Shown here one piece after another: positions 26,318 through 35,320 of a stretch of 64,000 nucleotides of DNA. Source of the DNA: Pseudomonas sp. NFACC02 (lineage in GTDB: Bacteria > Pseudomonadota > Gammaproteobacteria > Pseudomonadales > Pseudomonadaceae); assembly GCF_900110765.1 (NCBI RefSeq), contig NZ_FOEO01000007.1:62001-126000 (forward strand), read 5' to 3'. The notes beneath the pieces are model-generated. The model was not told where the DNA came from. It ran no database searches and was given only the letters and a program-made list of their open reading frames with translations. Position 1 is the first letter of the stretch, and every line of letters starts with the position of its first letter. The translations under genes were made by a program, and so were the position numbers.

Positions 26318-26803
26318 TCAGTGGTGATGGCCACCTTCGCCATGCACGTGACCGTGGGCCATTTCTTCCTCGCTGGCATCACGGATGGCAACGATCTTGA
26401 CCTGGAAATTCAGGCGCTGACCGGCCAGAGGGTGGTTACCGTCGACAGTGACGTCGTCGCCGTCCAGATCACGAATGGTGACGATCTGCATCTGGCCATC
26501 GGGCGCGGAAGCGTGGAACTGCATGCCGACTTCCAGTTCGTCGACACCTTCGAACATGCTGCGATTCAGGGTGCTGACCAGTTCGGCCGAGTATTCGCCG
26601 TAGGCGTCTTCAGGCTCGATGGAGACTTTCAGCTCGTCGCCGATGTCCTTGCCTTCCAGTGCCTTTTCCAGACCCGGGATGATGTTACCTGCGCCTTGCA
26701 GGTAAACCAGCGGCGCGCCGCCGGCAGAACTGTCGATGACCTCACCAGCGTCGTTGGTCAGGGTATAGTCAATGGAGACAGCCTTGTTGGCGGCGATCGG
26801 CAT
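26318..26803 (-). CDS. slyD: FKBP-type peptidyl-prolyl isomerase SlyD
   Basis: A 161-aa SlyD-type FKBP with inserted chaperone (IF) domain. The FKBP core has VSIDYTLTNDAGEVIDSS and PLVYLQGAGNIIPGLEKALEGKDIGDE. The IF domain runs from about residue 70 to 125 (VEPEDAYGEYSAELVSTLNRSMF...). The C-terminus ends in a short His-rich tail, HGHVHGEGGHHH, shorter than the long metal-binding tail of E. coli SlyD but still able to bind nickel in principle. ATG at 26803 chosen because MPIAANKAVSIDY is the family N-terminus. Confidence 0.92.
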   Translation of the reverse strand: MPIAANKAVSIDYTLTNDAGEVIDSSAGGAPLVYLQGAGNIIPGLEKALEGKDIGDELKVSIEPEDAYGEYSAELVSTLNRSMFEGVDELEVGMQFHASAPDGQMQIVTIRDLDGDDVTVDGNHPLAGQRLNFQVKIVAIRDASEEEMAHGHVHGEGGHHH

Positions 26804-26895
26804 GGGGCGAGACCTTTTGCAAATAGAGATATGAGCGAACAAGTCTAACCAAGCACTCGCGCGAAAGCGAACGCAACTCAGACGGACGGCCCCGA

Positions 26896-27135
26896 TTGCA
26901 CGACCCCACTTTGCCTGGAAACGACACCACGATTACCGGCTTTCGTCAGGACGAAGACGGTCACTGGATTGTCGAGCTGTCCTGCGGCCACACTCAGCAC
27001 TTGCGCCATCAGCCGCCCTGGCAGTCACGGGCCTGGGTGCTGGATGCAACCATGCGTCAGGAAAAAATAGGTCAATCCTTTCGCTGTGGCTGGTGTGCGC
27101 AAGCGGCAGATAACGATAACCTTGTGCCCCATTGA
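26896..27135 (+). CDS. DUF3565-domain protein
   Basis: A 79-aa small protein of the DUF3565 family: ITGFRQDEDGHWIVELSCGHTQHLRHQPPWQSRAWV followed by GQSFRCGWCAQ. The CGH and CGWC cysteines with nearby histidines suggest a zinc-ribbon-like site. The start is uncertain: the frame opens with TTG at 26896 and no in-frame ATG or GTG precedes the conserved core. It lies just upstream of pta on the same strand. Confidence 0.7.
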   Translation: MHDPTLPGNDTTITGFRQDEDGHWIVELSCGHTQHLRHQPPWQSRAWVLDATMRQEKIGQSFRCGWCAQAADNDNLVPH

Positions 27136-27211
27136 GACGCTGCGACTGAACGGCGTCCTGTTTTATCCGGCCTGTCACGGCCTTTGCACTGCTCATTTTC
27201 GAGAAGCCCGC

Positions 27212-29305
27212 ATGCAGACTTTCTTTATCGCGCCCACAGACTTCGGTGTGGGTTTGACGTCCATCAGCCTAGGGCTGGTGCGCACCCTGGAGCGCGCCGG
27301 ACTCAAAGTCGGTTTCTTCAAGCCTATCGCTCAGCCCCATCCCGGCGACCTGGGTCCTGAACGCTCGACCGAACTGGTTGCCCGGACCCACGGCCTTAAA
27401 CCGCCCAAGCCGCTAGGCCTGGCCCATGTCGAACGCATGCTCGGCGAAGGTCAGCTCGATGAGCTGCTGGAAGAGATCATCAACCTGTACCAGGAGGCCT
27501 GTGTCGGCCGCGACGTGCTGATCGTCGAAGGCATGGTTCCGACCCGCAGCGCCAGTTATGCGGCGCGGGTCAACCTGCATCTGGCCAAGGCGCTGGATGC
27601 GGACGTGATTCTGGTGTCGGCGCCGGAAAACGAGGTGCTGACCGAACTGTCCGGGCGTGTCGAGTTGCAGGCGCAGATGTTCGGCGGTCCAAAAGACCCG
27701 AAAGTGTTGGGCGTGATCCTCAACAAGGTGCGCACCGACGAAAGCATGGAAGTCTTCTCGGCACGACTGAAAGAGCATTCGCCGCTGTTGCGCAGCGGTG
27801 ATTTCCGCCTTCTGGGCTGTATTCCGTTCCAGGCAGACCTGAATGCCCCGCGCACCCGCGACGTGGCGGATCTGCTCGGCGCTCAAGTAATCAACGCAGG
27901 TGATTACGAACAGCGACGCATGTCCAAGATCATCATCTGCGCGCGCACGGTTCTCAATACGCTCCAACTGCTCAAACCGGGTGTGCTGGTGGTGACGCCT
28001 GGCGACCGGGACGACATCATCCTGGCGGTCAGCCTGGCGACATTGAACGGTGTGCCGCTGGCCGGTCTGTTGCTGACCAGCGACACCCGGCCCGACCCTC
28101 GTATCATGGACCTGTGCCGGGGCGCTCTGCAGGCCGGTCTGCCCGTGTTGTCGGTGAGTACCGGTTCTTATGACACCGCCAATCAGCTGAATCAGTTGAA
28201 CAAGGAAATCCCGATCGACGACCGCGAGCGCGCGGAAATCATCACCGATTTCGTCGCCAGCCACCTGGACGCCAACTGGCTGCACCAGCGTTGCGGCACC
28301 CCGCGCGAAATGCGCCTGTCCCCGGCGGTATTCCGCTATCAGTTGATTCAACGCGCGCAAGCCGCGAACAAGCGCATTGTGCTGCCGGAAGGCGCGGAGC
28401 CTCTGACCGTGCAAGCCGCTGCCATCTGTCAGGCTCGGGGTATCGCGCGTTGCGTATTGCTGGCCAAACCGGAAGACGTACACGCGGTAGCCCGTGCTCA
28501 AGGTATCGAGTTGCCGCCGGGTCTTGAGATTCTCGACCCGGAGCTGATTCGCGAGCGTTATGTGGCGCCAATGGTCGAGCTGCGTAAAAACAAGGCCCTC
28601 AACGCGCCGATGGCTGAACAGCAACTGGAGGACCCGGTGGTCATCGGCACCATGATGCTGGCGCTCGATGAAGTCGACGGTCTGGTGTCCGGCGTCGTTC
28701 ACTCCACCGCCAACACCATCCGTCCGGCACTGCAACTGATCAAGACCGCGCCGGGATGCACGCTGGTGTCGTCGGTGTTCTTCATGCTGTTCCCGGAGCA
28801 GGTGCTGGTGTACGGCGACTGCATCATGAACCCGCATCCGACTGCTCAGGAACTGGCCGAAATCGCCGTGCAGAGTGCTGACTCCGCCGTCGCATTCGGG
28901 CTGTCGCCGCGTGTGGCGATGATCAGCTACTCCAGCGGCAATTCGGCCAGCGGTGAGGAAGTGGAAAAGGTGCGTGAAGCCACGCAGCTGGCGCAGGAAA
29001 CCCAACGCAACCTGTTGATCGACGGCCCGCTGCAATACGATGCCGCTGCCAACGAAAACGTGGCTCGGCAACTGGCGCCGGACAGCCCGGTTGCCGGCCG
29101 CGCCAACGTGTTCGTTTTTCCGGACCTCAATACCGGCAACACGACGTACAAGGCGGTGCAACGCAGTGCGGACTGCGTGAGCCTCGGCCCGATGCTGCAA
29201 GGTCTGCGCAAGCCAGTGAACGACCTGCCGCGCGGCGCCCAGGTCGACGACATCGTCTACACCATTGCGCTGACCGCGATACAGGCGGCGACCCTGCCGC
29301 AATAA
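27212..29305 (+). CDS. pta: Phosphate acetyltransferase Pta
   Basis: A 697-aa class II phosphate acetyltransferase converting acetyl-CoA and phosphate to acetyl phosphate. The N-terminal P-loop-like domain begins MQTFFIAPTDFGVGLTSISLGL; the central DRTGG domain covers about residues 215-320. The catalytic PTA domain occupies the C-terminal 320 residues (LPEGAEPLTVQAAAICQARGIARCVLLA, GVVHSTANTIRPALQLIKTAPG, VFVFPDLNTGNTTYKAVQRSA). The ATG at 27212 gives the expected length. In PAO1 ackA is adjacent; no ackA is present here, so acetate kinase, if used, is encoded elsewhere. Confidence 0.95.
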   Translation: MQTFFIAPTDFGVGLTSISLGLVRTLERAGLKVGFFKPIAQPHPGDLGPERSTELVARTHGLKPPKPLGLAHVERMLGEGQLDELLEEIINLYQEACVGRDVLIVEGMVPTRSASYAARVNLHLAKALDADVILVSAPENEVLTELSGRVELQAQMFGGPKDPKVLGVILNKVRTDESMEVFSARLKEHSPLLRSGDFRLLGCIPFQADLNAPRTRDVADLLGAQVINAGDYEQRRMSKIIICARTVLNTLQLLKPGVLVVTPGDRDDIILAVSLATLNGVPLAGLLLTSDTRPDPRIMDLCRGALQAGLPVLSVSTGSYDTANQLNQLNKEIPIDDRERAEIITDFVASHLDANWLHQRCGTPREMRLSPAVFRYQLIQRAQAANKRIVLPEGAEPLTVQAAAICQARGIARCVLLAKPEDVHAVARAQGIELPPGLEILDPELIRERYVAPMVELRKNKALNAPMAEQQLEDPVVIGTMMLALDEVDGLVSGVVHSTANTIRPALQLIKTAPGCTLVSSVFFMLFPEQVLVYGDCIMNPHPTAQELAEIAVQSADSAVAFGLSPRVAMISYSSGNSASGEEVEKVREATQLAQETQRNLLIDGPLQYDAAANENVARQLAPDSPVAGRANVFVFPDLNTGNTTYKAVQRSADCVSLGPMLQGLRKPVNDLPRGAQVDDIVYTIALTAIQAATLPQ

Positions 29306-29389
29306 ACGTCGGCTTGAAACATCGTCCACTCACAATAATGCCACCGGGCACCTACCGGTGGCTGTCTTACCTTCGGAGTTCGATCCCCC

Positions 29390-30289
29390 ATGGATTTCTT
29401 GCCCGCCCCCTTGCGCGGCGTCATCGCTTCGCTGCTGTTGGCGCTGAACACGATTGTCTGCTGCACCCCGCTGTTTATCGTTGCGATCTTCAAACTGTGC
29501 CTGCCCTTCCCCGCCGCACAGAAGGTGACTGACTGGCTGATGAGCCACATTCACGAAGCCTGGATCAGCAACAACAATGCCTGGATGAACCTGCTCGGCC
29601 ATACCCGCTGGCACCTCAGCGGGCTGGAAGGTCTGGATTATCAACACTCGTATCTGGTCACCAGCAACCATCAGAGCTGGGTCGACATCATGGTGCTGCA
29701 GTACGTGCTCAACCGTCGCGTTCGTCCGCTGAAGTTCTTCCTCAAACAAGAGCTGATCTGGGTGCCGGTGATCGGGCTGGCGTGGTGGGCGTTGGGCTTT
29801 CCCTTCATGAAACGCTACTCCAAGGCGTATCTGGCCAGGCACCCGGAAAAGAAAGGCAAGGATCTGGAAACCACCCGCCGCACCTGTGCGAAGTTTCGCA
29901 ACAACCCGGTGGGCATTTTCAACTTTGTCGAAGGCACGCGCTTTACCCGGGGCAAACATGCCCAGCAGCAATCGCCCTTTCGGTATCTGTTGAAACCCAA
30001 GGCCGGTGGCATTGCGTTCGTGCTGGACGCCATGGGCGAGCAACTGGAGTCCATCGTCAATGTGACCATTCATTATCCAGCAGGCCAGCCAGGCTATTGG
30101 GACCTGCTGTGCGGCAACGTGCGTGAAGTGGTCGCGCACTTCGAAGAAGTGCAGATCCCACCGCAGTTCATCGGCAAGAGTTATGACCAGGACGGTGCGT
30201 ATCGCCTGGAATTCCAGCAGTGGATCAACCGGCTGTGGGAAGAAAAAGATGCGCTGCTGGCACGGATGCACGAGCAATATCCGGGCTGA
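29390..30289 (+). CDS. PlsC-family acyltransferase (YihG-like)
   Basis: A 299-aa membrane-associated glycerolipid acyltransferase. An N-terminal hydrophobic segment (GVIASLLLALNTIVCCTPLFIVAIF) anchors it. The acyltransferase motif I is NHQSWVD (HX4D), motif III is FVEGTRFTRGK, and KFFLKQELIWVPVIGLAWWALGFPFMKR is the block between. It resembles E. coli YihG, which makes lysophosphatidic acid acylation products with specific chains. It follows pta by 84 bp, possibly co-transcribed. Confidence 0.87.
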   Translation: MDFLPAPLRGVIASLLLALNTIVCCTPLFIVAIFKLCLPFPAAQKVTDWLMSHIHEAWISNNNAWMNLLGHTRWHLSGLEGLDYQHSYLVTSNHQSWVDIMVLQYVLNRRVRPLKFFLKQELIWVPVIGLAWWALGFPFMKRYSKAYLARHPEKKGKDLETTRRTCAKFRNNPVGIFNFVEGTRFTRGKHAQQQSPFRYLLKPKAGGIAFVLDAMGEQLESIVNVTIHYPAGQPGYWDLLCGNVREVVAHFEEVQIPPQFIGKSYDQDGAYRLEFQQWINRLWEEKDALLARMHEQYPG

Positions 30290-30305
30290 TTGCTTCTAAA
30301 CGAAA

Positions 30306-30329
30306 AACCCCGGCACATAGGCCGGGGTT
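30306..30329. terminator. Bidirectional terminator between acyltransferase and OmpA-type genes
   Basis: AACCCCGGC (30306-30314), loop ACATAG, GCCGGGGTT (30321-30329), with an A run on the left that becomes a T run for the minus-strand transcript. Confidence 0.85.
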
Positions 30330-30346
30330 CGTGTCACTCAATCAAC

Positions 30347-31045
30347 TTACTGCTGCTGATACTGCTGGCCTGGAATCGGCTTGAGGTTGACCTCTACGCG
30401 GCGGTTCTGGGCACGGCCGTTGACGTCGGCGTTGCTGGCGATCGGCGAATCAGGACCGGCACCACGCACTGACAGGTGAGAAGCATCGACGCCCTGAGAC
30501 GTCAGGTAGGTCGCCACGCTCTGCGCGCGCTGTTGCGACAGGTCCATGTTGTGCTGGCGGCTGCCGGTGCTGTCGGTGTAACCGACGATCTCGATCATGT
30601 TCTGGTTGTACTGCTTCAGCGAGCCCGCCAGATTATTCAGCGGCGAATAGAAACTGCTGGCGATGGCCGACGAATCGGTGGCAAACGTAATGTTGCCCGG
30701 CATCACCAGCTTGATGACGTCGCCCTGACGCTGCACTTCAACGCCCGTGTTGGCCATGCTGGCACGCAGCGCAGCCTCCTGTTTATCAGCGTAGTAACCG
30801 TAGCCTGCCGAAGCCGCGCCCACCACGGCGGCGCCAATCAGCGCGCCTTTGCCACGGTGGTTATGGTCGATGGCAGCACCGGCCAGCGCACCGGCCAGCG
30901 CGCCCAGTCCACCGTACTTGGCGGTCTTGCTCACGCCGCCGGAATTCTGTGCCTGGCCCTGATTGTCATAAGGATTTTGCGATGCGCAGCCCGACAGCAC
31001 GGCAAGTGCGGTGGTGGCGATGATCAAACGGCGAAAGGTGAACAT
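30347..31045 (-). CDS. OmpA-family lipoprotein (YiaD-like)
   Basis: A 232-aa outer-membrane lipoprotein. The signal peptide ends in a lipobox (AVLSGC). A glycine-zipper region follows (GGLGALAGALAGAAIDHNHRGKGALIGAAVVGAASAGYGYYADKQE). The C-terminal OmpA-like peptidoglycan-binding domain has NITFATDSSAI, IEIVGYTDSTGSRQHNMDLSQQRAQSVATYL and GRAQNRRVEVNLKP, including the Asp and Arg that contact diaminopimelate. The ATG at 31045 is chosen; the preceding in-frame TTG is not needed. Confidence 0.92.
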   Translation of the reverse strand: MFTFRRLIIATTALAVLSGCASQNPYDNQGQAQNSGGVSKTAKYGGLGALAGALAGAAIDHNHRGKGALIGAAVVGAASAGYGYYADKQEAALRASMANTGVEVQRQGDVIKLVMPGNITFATDSSAIASSFYSPLNNLAGSLKQYNQNMIEIVGYTDSTGSRQHNMDLSQQRAQSVATYLTSQGVDASHLSVRGAGPDSPIASNADVNGRAQNRRVEVNLKPIPGQQYQQQ

Positions 31046-31543
31046 CAAGGAGAGCTCCTGTTTTGCTTTTCGTTGGCATGACGCTGTCGAGGAAGTGACA
31101 AAGGCCCGGCCATGCAGGCGATTAGAGCACGACCCCCGTTAAAAATTCCTTAACCGGGCCTGAACAGGCTTACGCACGGACGAAAGGGTTTTCACGCATC
31201 TCATCGCCCAGTCGCGTATGACTTCAGTCCAAGTCGTGCCGGCGAACACGCACGTTACTTCTTGGGCAACTGGAACGGCAAGTTGGTCTGTGATGACTTC
31301 GCCGGCTACAAAGCTGATCCAATCAGCGCGCATGAATGGGCATGATCCGTATGCCTGTCTCAAAGATGTGCTGACACGATTGCCGACACAGCGGGCCAGT
31401 GAGATTGGGCAGTTGCTACCGCATCAGTGGGTACCGGCCTGACTTACGCAAGGTGAGTTGAGCGGACATTACCCTATGTCTCGCGTTTAGGGAGTCTCCT
31501 AGTTGAATGACGGTCTAGCAATACGCTTACTATTGAACGCTTC
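31046..31543. other. Gene-poor junction with an IS66 remnant
   Basis: This 498-bp stretch separates the OmpA-type gene from liuE. It contains the promoter of the OmpA-type gene, then an IS66-family transposase fragment (31205-31442), then about 100 bp with no recognisable feature. It marks the left edge of the unusual 31.5-51.3 kb segment. Confidence 0.65.
31205..31442 (+). pseudogene. IS66-family transposase remnant
   Basis: Two fragments of an IS66 transposase lie in different frames. The first reads RPVAYDFSPSRAGEHARYFL then GNWNGKLVCDDFAGYKA, the catalytic DDE-domain block with its Asp (31205 to about 31305). The second reads LIQSARMNGHDPYACLKDVL then TRLPTQRASEIGQLLPHQW and ends with a stop at 31442, the IS66 C-terminal element. 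About 150-200 residues normally between them are missing, so this is an internally deleted, dead copy. No terminal repeats were found. Confidence 0.82.
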
Positions 31544-32437
31544 TCAGCGAAGCGCTCGCGCGACGCGCGAGTCATTGCCCCGGCCCAGCACTGCACTGAT
31601 GCGTTCACCTGCGGCAATCACTGCGCTGAGATCGATACCAGTATCGATACCAAGTTTGTCGAGTAGATAGAGCAGATCTTCGGTTGCGATGTTGCCACTT
31701 GCGCCTTTGGCATATGGACAACCGCCCAAGCCTGCGACGGAGCTGTCAAACACGGCAATACCTTCCTCAAGGCTGGCAAATATGTTGGTCAGAGCTTGAC
31801 CGTAAGTATCGTGGAAGTGTCCAGCCAGAAGTTGACGAGGCGTCATTCGTCCGACCACTTCAATCAAGCGACGGGTTTCGAGGGCCGTACCTGTACCGAT
31901 GGTGTCGCCTAGTGAAACTTCGTAGCAGCCCATAGCGACCAACTCCTGGGTCACCCACGCAACTCGCTCGGGTGCCACTGTGCCTTCGTAGGGACAGCCG
32001 AGAGCACAGGAGACATAGCCTCGTACAGCTACGCCATGTTGCCGGGCGCTATCCAGCAGCGGAACGAAGCGTTGCAAACTCTCGGTAATGGAGCAGTTGA
32101 TATTCTTCTGCGAGAAGGCCTCAGAAGCAGCGGTGAACACGGAGACCTCTTTGACCCCAGCTAGCAAGGCAGCGTCGAATCCTTTCAGATTCGGCGCTAA
32201 CGCTGCATAGGTAACACCGCGCTTTTGGCGTATCAGACCAAACAACTCGGCGCTATTGGCCATTTGCGGTACCCATTTGGGAGAGACGAAACTGCCAACT
32301 TCGATATAGCTGATACCGGCGTTGCTCAGGTCGTCGATCAACCGCACCTTATCAGCCACACTGATTTGCTGCTTCTCGTTTTGCAATCCGTCACGGGGAC
32401 CCACTTCGACTATTTTGACCGACTTGGGAAGGCTCAT
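31544..32437 (-). CDS. liuE: Hydroxymethylglutaryl-CoA lyase LiuE
   Basis: A 297-aa HMG-CoA lyase cleaving HMG-CoA into acetoacetate and acetyl-CoA, last step of the leucine/isovalerate route. Motifs: VEVGPRDGLQNEKQ with the catalytic Arg-Asp, the GCPY loop carrying the active-site Cys in SSVAGLGGCPYAKGASGNIATEDLLYLL, and metal ligands in HFHDTYGQALTNI. It overlaps liuD by four bases (ATGA), so translation is coupled. It is the last gene of the long minus-strand transcription unit. By eye its codon use is less GC-biased than liuB-D. Confidence 0.93.
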   Translation of the reverse strand: MSLPKSVKIVEVGPRDGLQNEKQQISVADKVRLIDDLSNAGISYIEVGSFVSPKWVPQMANSAELFGLIRQKRGVTYAALAPNLKGFDAALLAGVKEVSVFTAASEAFSQKNINCSITESLQRFVPLLDSARQHGVAVRGYVSCALGCPYEGTVAPERVAWVTQELVAMGCYEVSLGDTIGTGTALETRRLIEVVGRMTPRQLLAGHFHDTYGQALTNIFASLEEGIAVFDSSVAGLGGCPYAKGASGNIATEDLLYLLDKLGIDTGIDLSAVIAAGERISAVLGRGNDSRVARALR

Positions 32438-34392
32438 ACATCGCTCTCCAATTCAACCAACACCGTCCCTTCACCGACCATATCCCCTTCCTGGCAATAC
32501 AACGCCTTGATGACCCCGGCGTGTGGCGCGCGAATGTTGTGCTCCATCTTCATCGCTTCCAGCACCACCAATTGCGCTCCGGCCACGACCGTTTGCCCAG
32601 CCGCCACCAGCACGCGCACGATGCTGCCGTTCATTGGTGCGGTGAGCCCGCCCTGATGACTGTGACTGGCCTCGACGGCACTGATCGGGTCGTAGGACTC
32701 GATGCGGCGCAGTTCACCTTCCCATTGCAGATACACAACGTCACCACGGCGAATTGCCCGATGCTGGCGGCGCACGCCGTTGTGTTCGGTCAGCAAGTGT
32801 TCGCCCTTGAGCTGTGCGGTATGGGCATCGGACCCGCCCAGGGGCAGCGCCCGGTCTTGCCCTTCGCTGCTCAAGTGCAGGGTGATTTCTGTCGGCAGAC
32901 CCGTCCGGAAACCGTTGCTGTTGGCCCACGGCGAACTCAGGTCATCGGCGCGCGTTGAGCGCGGCTGGCTCTGGGCGAACGCCTGGGCAGCGGCTTGCCA
33001 GAACTCGTCACTGAGGTCGGACGCTGCCGGCAGCAGTTGCTCCTGATAACGCGGGATGAAGCCGGTATCCAGTTCGGCGGCAGCAAACGCCGGGTGGCCG
33101 ATGATCCGGCGCAGGAAGTTGATGTTGGTCTTGAGCCCGCCAATCGCAAACTCATCGAGCATGCTCAGCAAGCGCAGCCGCGCCTGTTCGCGGTCCTCGC
33201 CCCAGGCAATCAGCTTTCCGAGCATCGGATCGTAGAAGGGCGATATCTCATCGCCTTCTTCGACGCCACTGTCGACACGCCGCCCCGGACCTTCGGCGGA
33301 TTCGCGATACAACTCCAGACGCCCGGTGGCTGGTAGGAAATCATGGCTCGGGTCTTCGGCATACAGCCGCACTTCGATCGCATGGCCAATCAGCGGAACC
33401 TCTGCTTGAATCATCGGCAGCGCTTCGCCACGGGCGATGCGAATCTGCCAGGCCACCAGGTCCAGGCCAGTGATGGCTTCGGTGACCGGGTGTTCGACTT
33501 GCAGGCGCGTGTTCATTTCCATGAAGAAGAATTCGCCACGCGAATCCAGCAGAAACTCCACAGTACCGGCACCGACGTAACCGATGGCTTGTGCCGAACG
33601 CACGGCGGCTTCACCCATGGCGCGACGCAGTTCCGGACTCAGGCCGGGAGCCGGTGCTTCTTCGACGACTTTCTGGTGCCGACGCTGTATCGAGCAGTCA
33701 CGTTCGTTGAGGTACAGGCAGTTGCCATGTTGGTCGGCGAACACCTGGATTTCCACGTGGCGCGGCTTGAGCAGGTATTTCTCTACCAGCATCCGTGAAT
33801 CGCTGAACGAGGATTTCGCTTCACGCTGGGCCGAGGCCAGGGCTTCGGCCAGTTGGCTGACGTCCTCGACCACTTTCATGCCTTTACCGCCGCCCCCCGC
33901 GGTGGCTTTGAGCAGCACCGGATAACCAATGCGTTCGCAGGCGTCGCGGAAGGTGTCGAGGTCTTGCGCTTCCCCGTGATAGCCCGGCACCAGCGGCACG
34001 CCGGCGGTTTCCATCAAGGCTTTGGCGGCGGATTTGCTGCCCATGGCATCGATGGCCGAGGCGGGCGGGCCGAGGAAAATCAGGCCCGCTTCTTCGATGG
34101 CGCGGGCAAACCCGGCGTTCTCGGAAAGAAAACCATAACCCGGATGAATCGCCTGAGCGCCACTGGCCTTGGCGGCGGCGATCAGTTTGTCGATTTGCAG
34201 GTAACTGTCGGCGGCCTTGCTGCCACCGAGGTCGACGCGGATATCCGCTTCGCGGCTGTGCCGGGCTTCACGGTCGGTGGCGCTGTGTACGGCCACGGTG
34301 GTCAGGCCCAGGGCCTTGGCGGTGCGCATTACCCGGCAAGCGATTTCGCCGCGGTTGGCCACCAGCAGGGTGGTGATAACAGGTGCGCTCAT
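32434..34392 (-). CDS. liuD: Methylcrotonyl-CoA carboxylase biotin subunit LiuD
   Basis: A 652-aa alpha subunit carrying biotin carboxylase and BCCP domains. The carboxylase part has VANRGEIACRVMRTAKALGL, IHPGYGFLSENAGFARA, KATAGGGGKGMKVV and the ATP-grasp EMNTRLQVEHPVTEAITGLDLV. The C-terminal biotinyl domain has the biotin lysine in VLEAMKMEHNIRAP. With LiuB it carboxylates 3-methylcrotonyl-CoA to 3-methylglutaconyl-CoA. The ATG at 34392 overlaps the liuC stop by one base; twelve extra upstream codons are open but out of place for the operon. Confidence 0.93.
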   Translation of the reverse strand: MSAPVITTLLVANRGEIACRVMRTAKALGLTTVAVHSATDREARHSREADIRVDLGGSKAADSYLQIDKLIAAAKASGAQAIHPGYGFLSENAGFARAIEEAGLIFLGPPASAIDAMGSKSAAKALMETAGVPLVPGYHGEAQDLDTFRDACERIGYPVLLKATAGGGGKGMKVVEDVSQLAEALASAQREAKSSFSDSRMLVEKYLLKPRHVEIQVFADQHGNCLYLNERDCSIQRRHQKVVEEAPAPGLSPELRRAMGEAAVRSAQAIGYVGAGTVEFLLDSRGEFFFMEMNTRLQVEHPVTEAITGLDLVAWQIRIARGEALPMIQAEVPLIGHAIEVRLYAEDPSHDFLPATGRLELYRESAEGPGRRVDSGVEEGDEISPFYDPMLGKLIAWGEDREQARLRLLSMLDEFAIGGLKTNINFLRRIIGHPAFAAAELDTGFIPRYQEQLLPAASDLSDEFWQAAAQAFAQSQPRSTRADDLSSPWANSNGFRTGLPTEITLHLSSEGQDRALPLGGSDAHTAQLKGEHLLTEHNGVRRQHRAIRRGDVVYLQWEGELRRIESYDPISAVEASHSHQGGLTAPMNGSIVRVLVAAGQTVVAGAQLVVLEAMKMEHNIRAPHAGVIKALYCQEGDMVGEGTVLVELESDV

Positions 34393-35207
34393 CAACGCGG
34401 CTCCTTGGTGGAGGTGGCGGATTGCCAACTCGGCGGACGTTTTTGCAGGAAGGCCCGCAGACCTTCCTGGCCTTCGGGGCTGACGCGAATTCGGGCGATA
34501 GCGTCTTCGGTGTAGCAGCGCAGGGCCGGGGTCAATGCACCGTTGCCGACTTCACGCAGCAAGTCCTTGCTGACACGCATGGCGGCCGGACTGTTGAGCA
34601 ACAGGTTGTCGATCCACTGCTCGACTTGCTGTTCCAATTCAGCGGCCGGATAACTCTCCGACAACAAGCCGATTTCCCGCGCCCGTTGCCCGCCGAAACG
34701 TTCGGCAGTCAACGCATAACGCCGCGCCGCACGCTCGCCGATGGCTTGCACCGCGAACGGGCTGATCACCGCCGGGGCCAGGCCGATGCGCACTTCTGAC
34801 AGGCAGAACTGCGCGTCATCAGCACCAATGGCCATGTCGCAGCAACTGATCAGGCCTAGCGCGCCGCCGAATGCCGCGCCTTGCACAACGGCCAGGGTCG
34901 GGACTTTCAGTTTGGCGAGGTTGTACATCAACTCGGCCAGTTCCCGGGCGTCGTCGAGGTTGGTGGGGTAGTCGAGTTCGGCCGATTGCTGCATCCAGGC
35001 CAGATCGGCGCCGGCGCTGAAGTGTTTGCCACGGCCGCGCACCAGGAGGAATCGCAGGCTGGCATCCCTCGACACCTTGCCCAGGGCGAGGATCAGTTCA
35101 CGGATCATTTCCACGTTGAAGGCGTTGTTCTTTTCTTCTCGGCTGAGCCACAGGGTCGCAAAACCCCGTGGGTCGGTCAGCAGTTCGAGGGTGTTGAAGT
35201 CGCTCAT
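34392..35207 (-). CDS. liuC: 3-Methylglutaconyl-CoA hydratase LiuC
   Basis: A 271-aa enoyl-CoA hydratase/isomerase. It shows NNAFNVEMIRELILALGKV, the oxyanion motif HFSAGADLAWMQ and the second one in QGAAFGGALGLISCCDMAIGADDAQFCLSEVRIGLAPAVISPF, with the catalytic Glu. It hydrates 3-methylglutaconyl-CoA to HMG-CoA. I chose the ATG at 35207, nine bases after GGAGA; an ATG two codons earlier is too close to that box. A REPIN separates it from liuB. Confidence 0.92.
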   Translation of the reverse strand: MSDFNTLELLTDPRGFATLWLSREEKNNAFNVEMIRELILALGKVSRDASLRFLLVRGRGKHFSAGADLAWMQQSAELDYPTNLDDARELAELMYNLAKLKVPTLAVVQGAAFGGALGLISCCDMAIGADDAQFCLSEVRIGLAPAVISPFAVQAIGERAARRYALTAERFGGQRAREIGLLSESYPAAELEQQVEQWIDNLLLNSPAAMRVSKDLLREVGNGALTPALRCYTEDAIARIRVSPEGQEGLRAFLQKRPPSWQSATSTKEPR

Positions 35208-35233
35208 ATTCATCCGTCTCCACAACTCTGTTC

Positions 35234-35318
35234 TGTAGGGGCTGGCTTGCCAGCGAAGGCGGTCTTAAGCCTTGCAGCACCCATGAAAACGCCCTCGCCG
35301 GCAAGCCGGCTCCTACAG
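35234..35318. repeat. REPIN inside the liu gene group
   Basis: CTGTAGGGGCTGGCTTGCCAGCGA at the left and its inverted counterpart CGCCGGCAAGCCGGCTCCTACAG at the right form an 85-bp REPIN between liuB and liuC. Located inside a transcription unit, it could stabilise or partially terminate the mRNA. Confidence 0.88.
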
Positions 35319-35320
35319 GA

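Noticed and set aside
27413..29329. Very long antisense open frames, for example opposite pta, and similar ones opposite DUF1329/DUF1302 (54739-57630) and the AlkK gene (58804-59940)
   Set aside because: They are mirror frames of strongly supported genes in GC-rich DNA, lack recognisable domains and lack ribosome binding sites.
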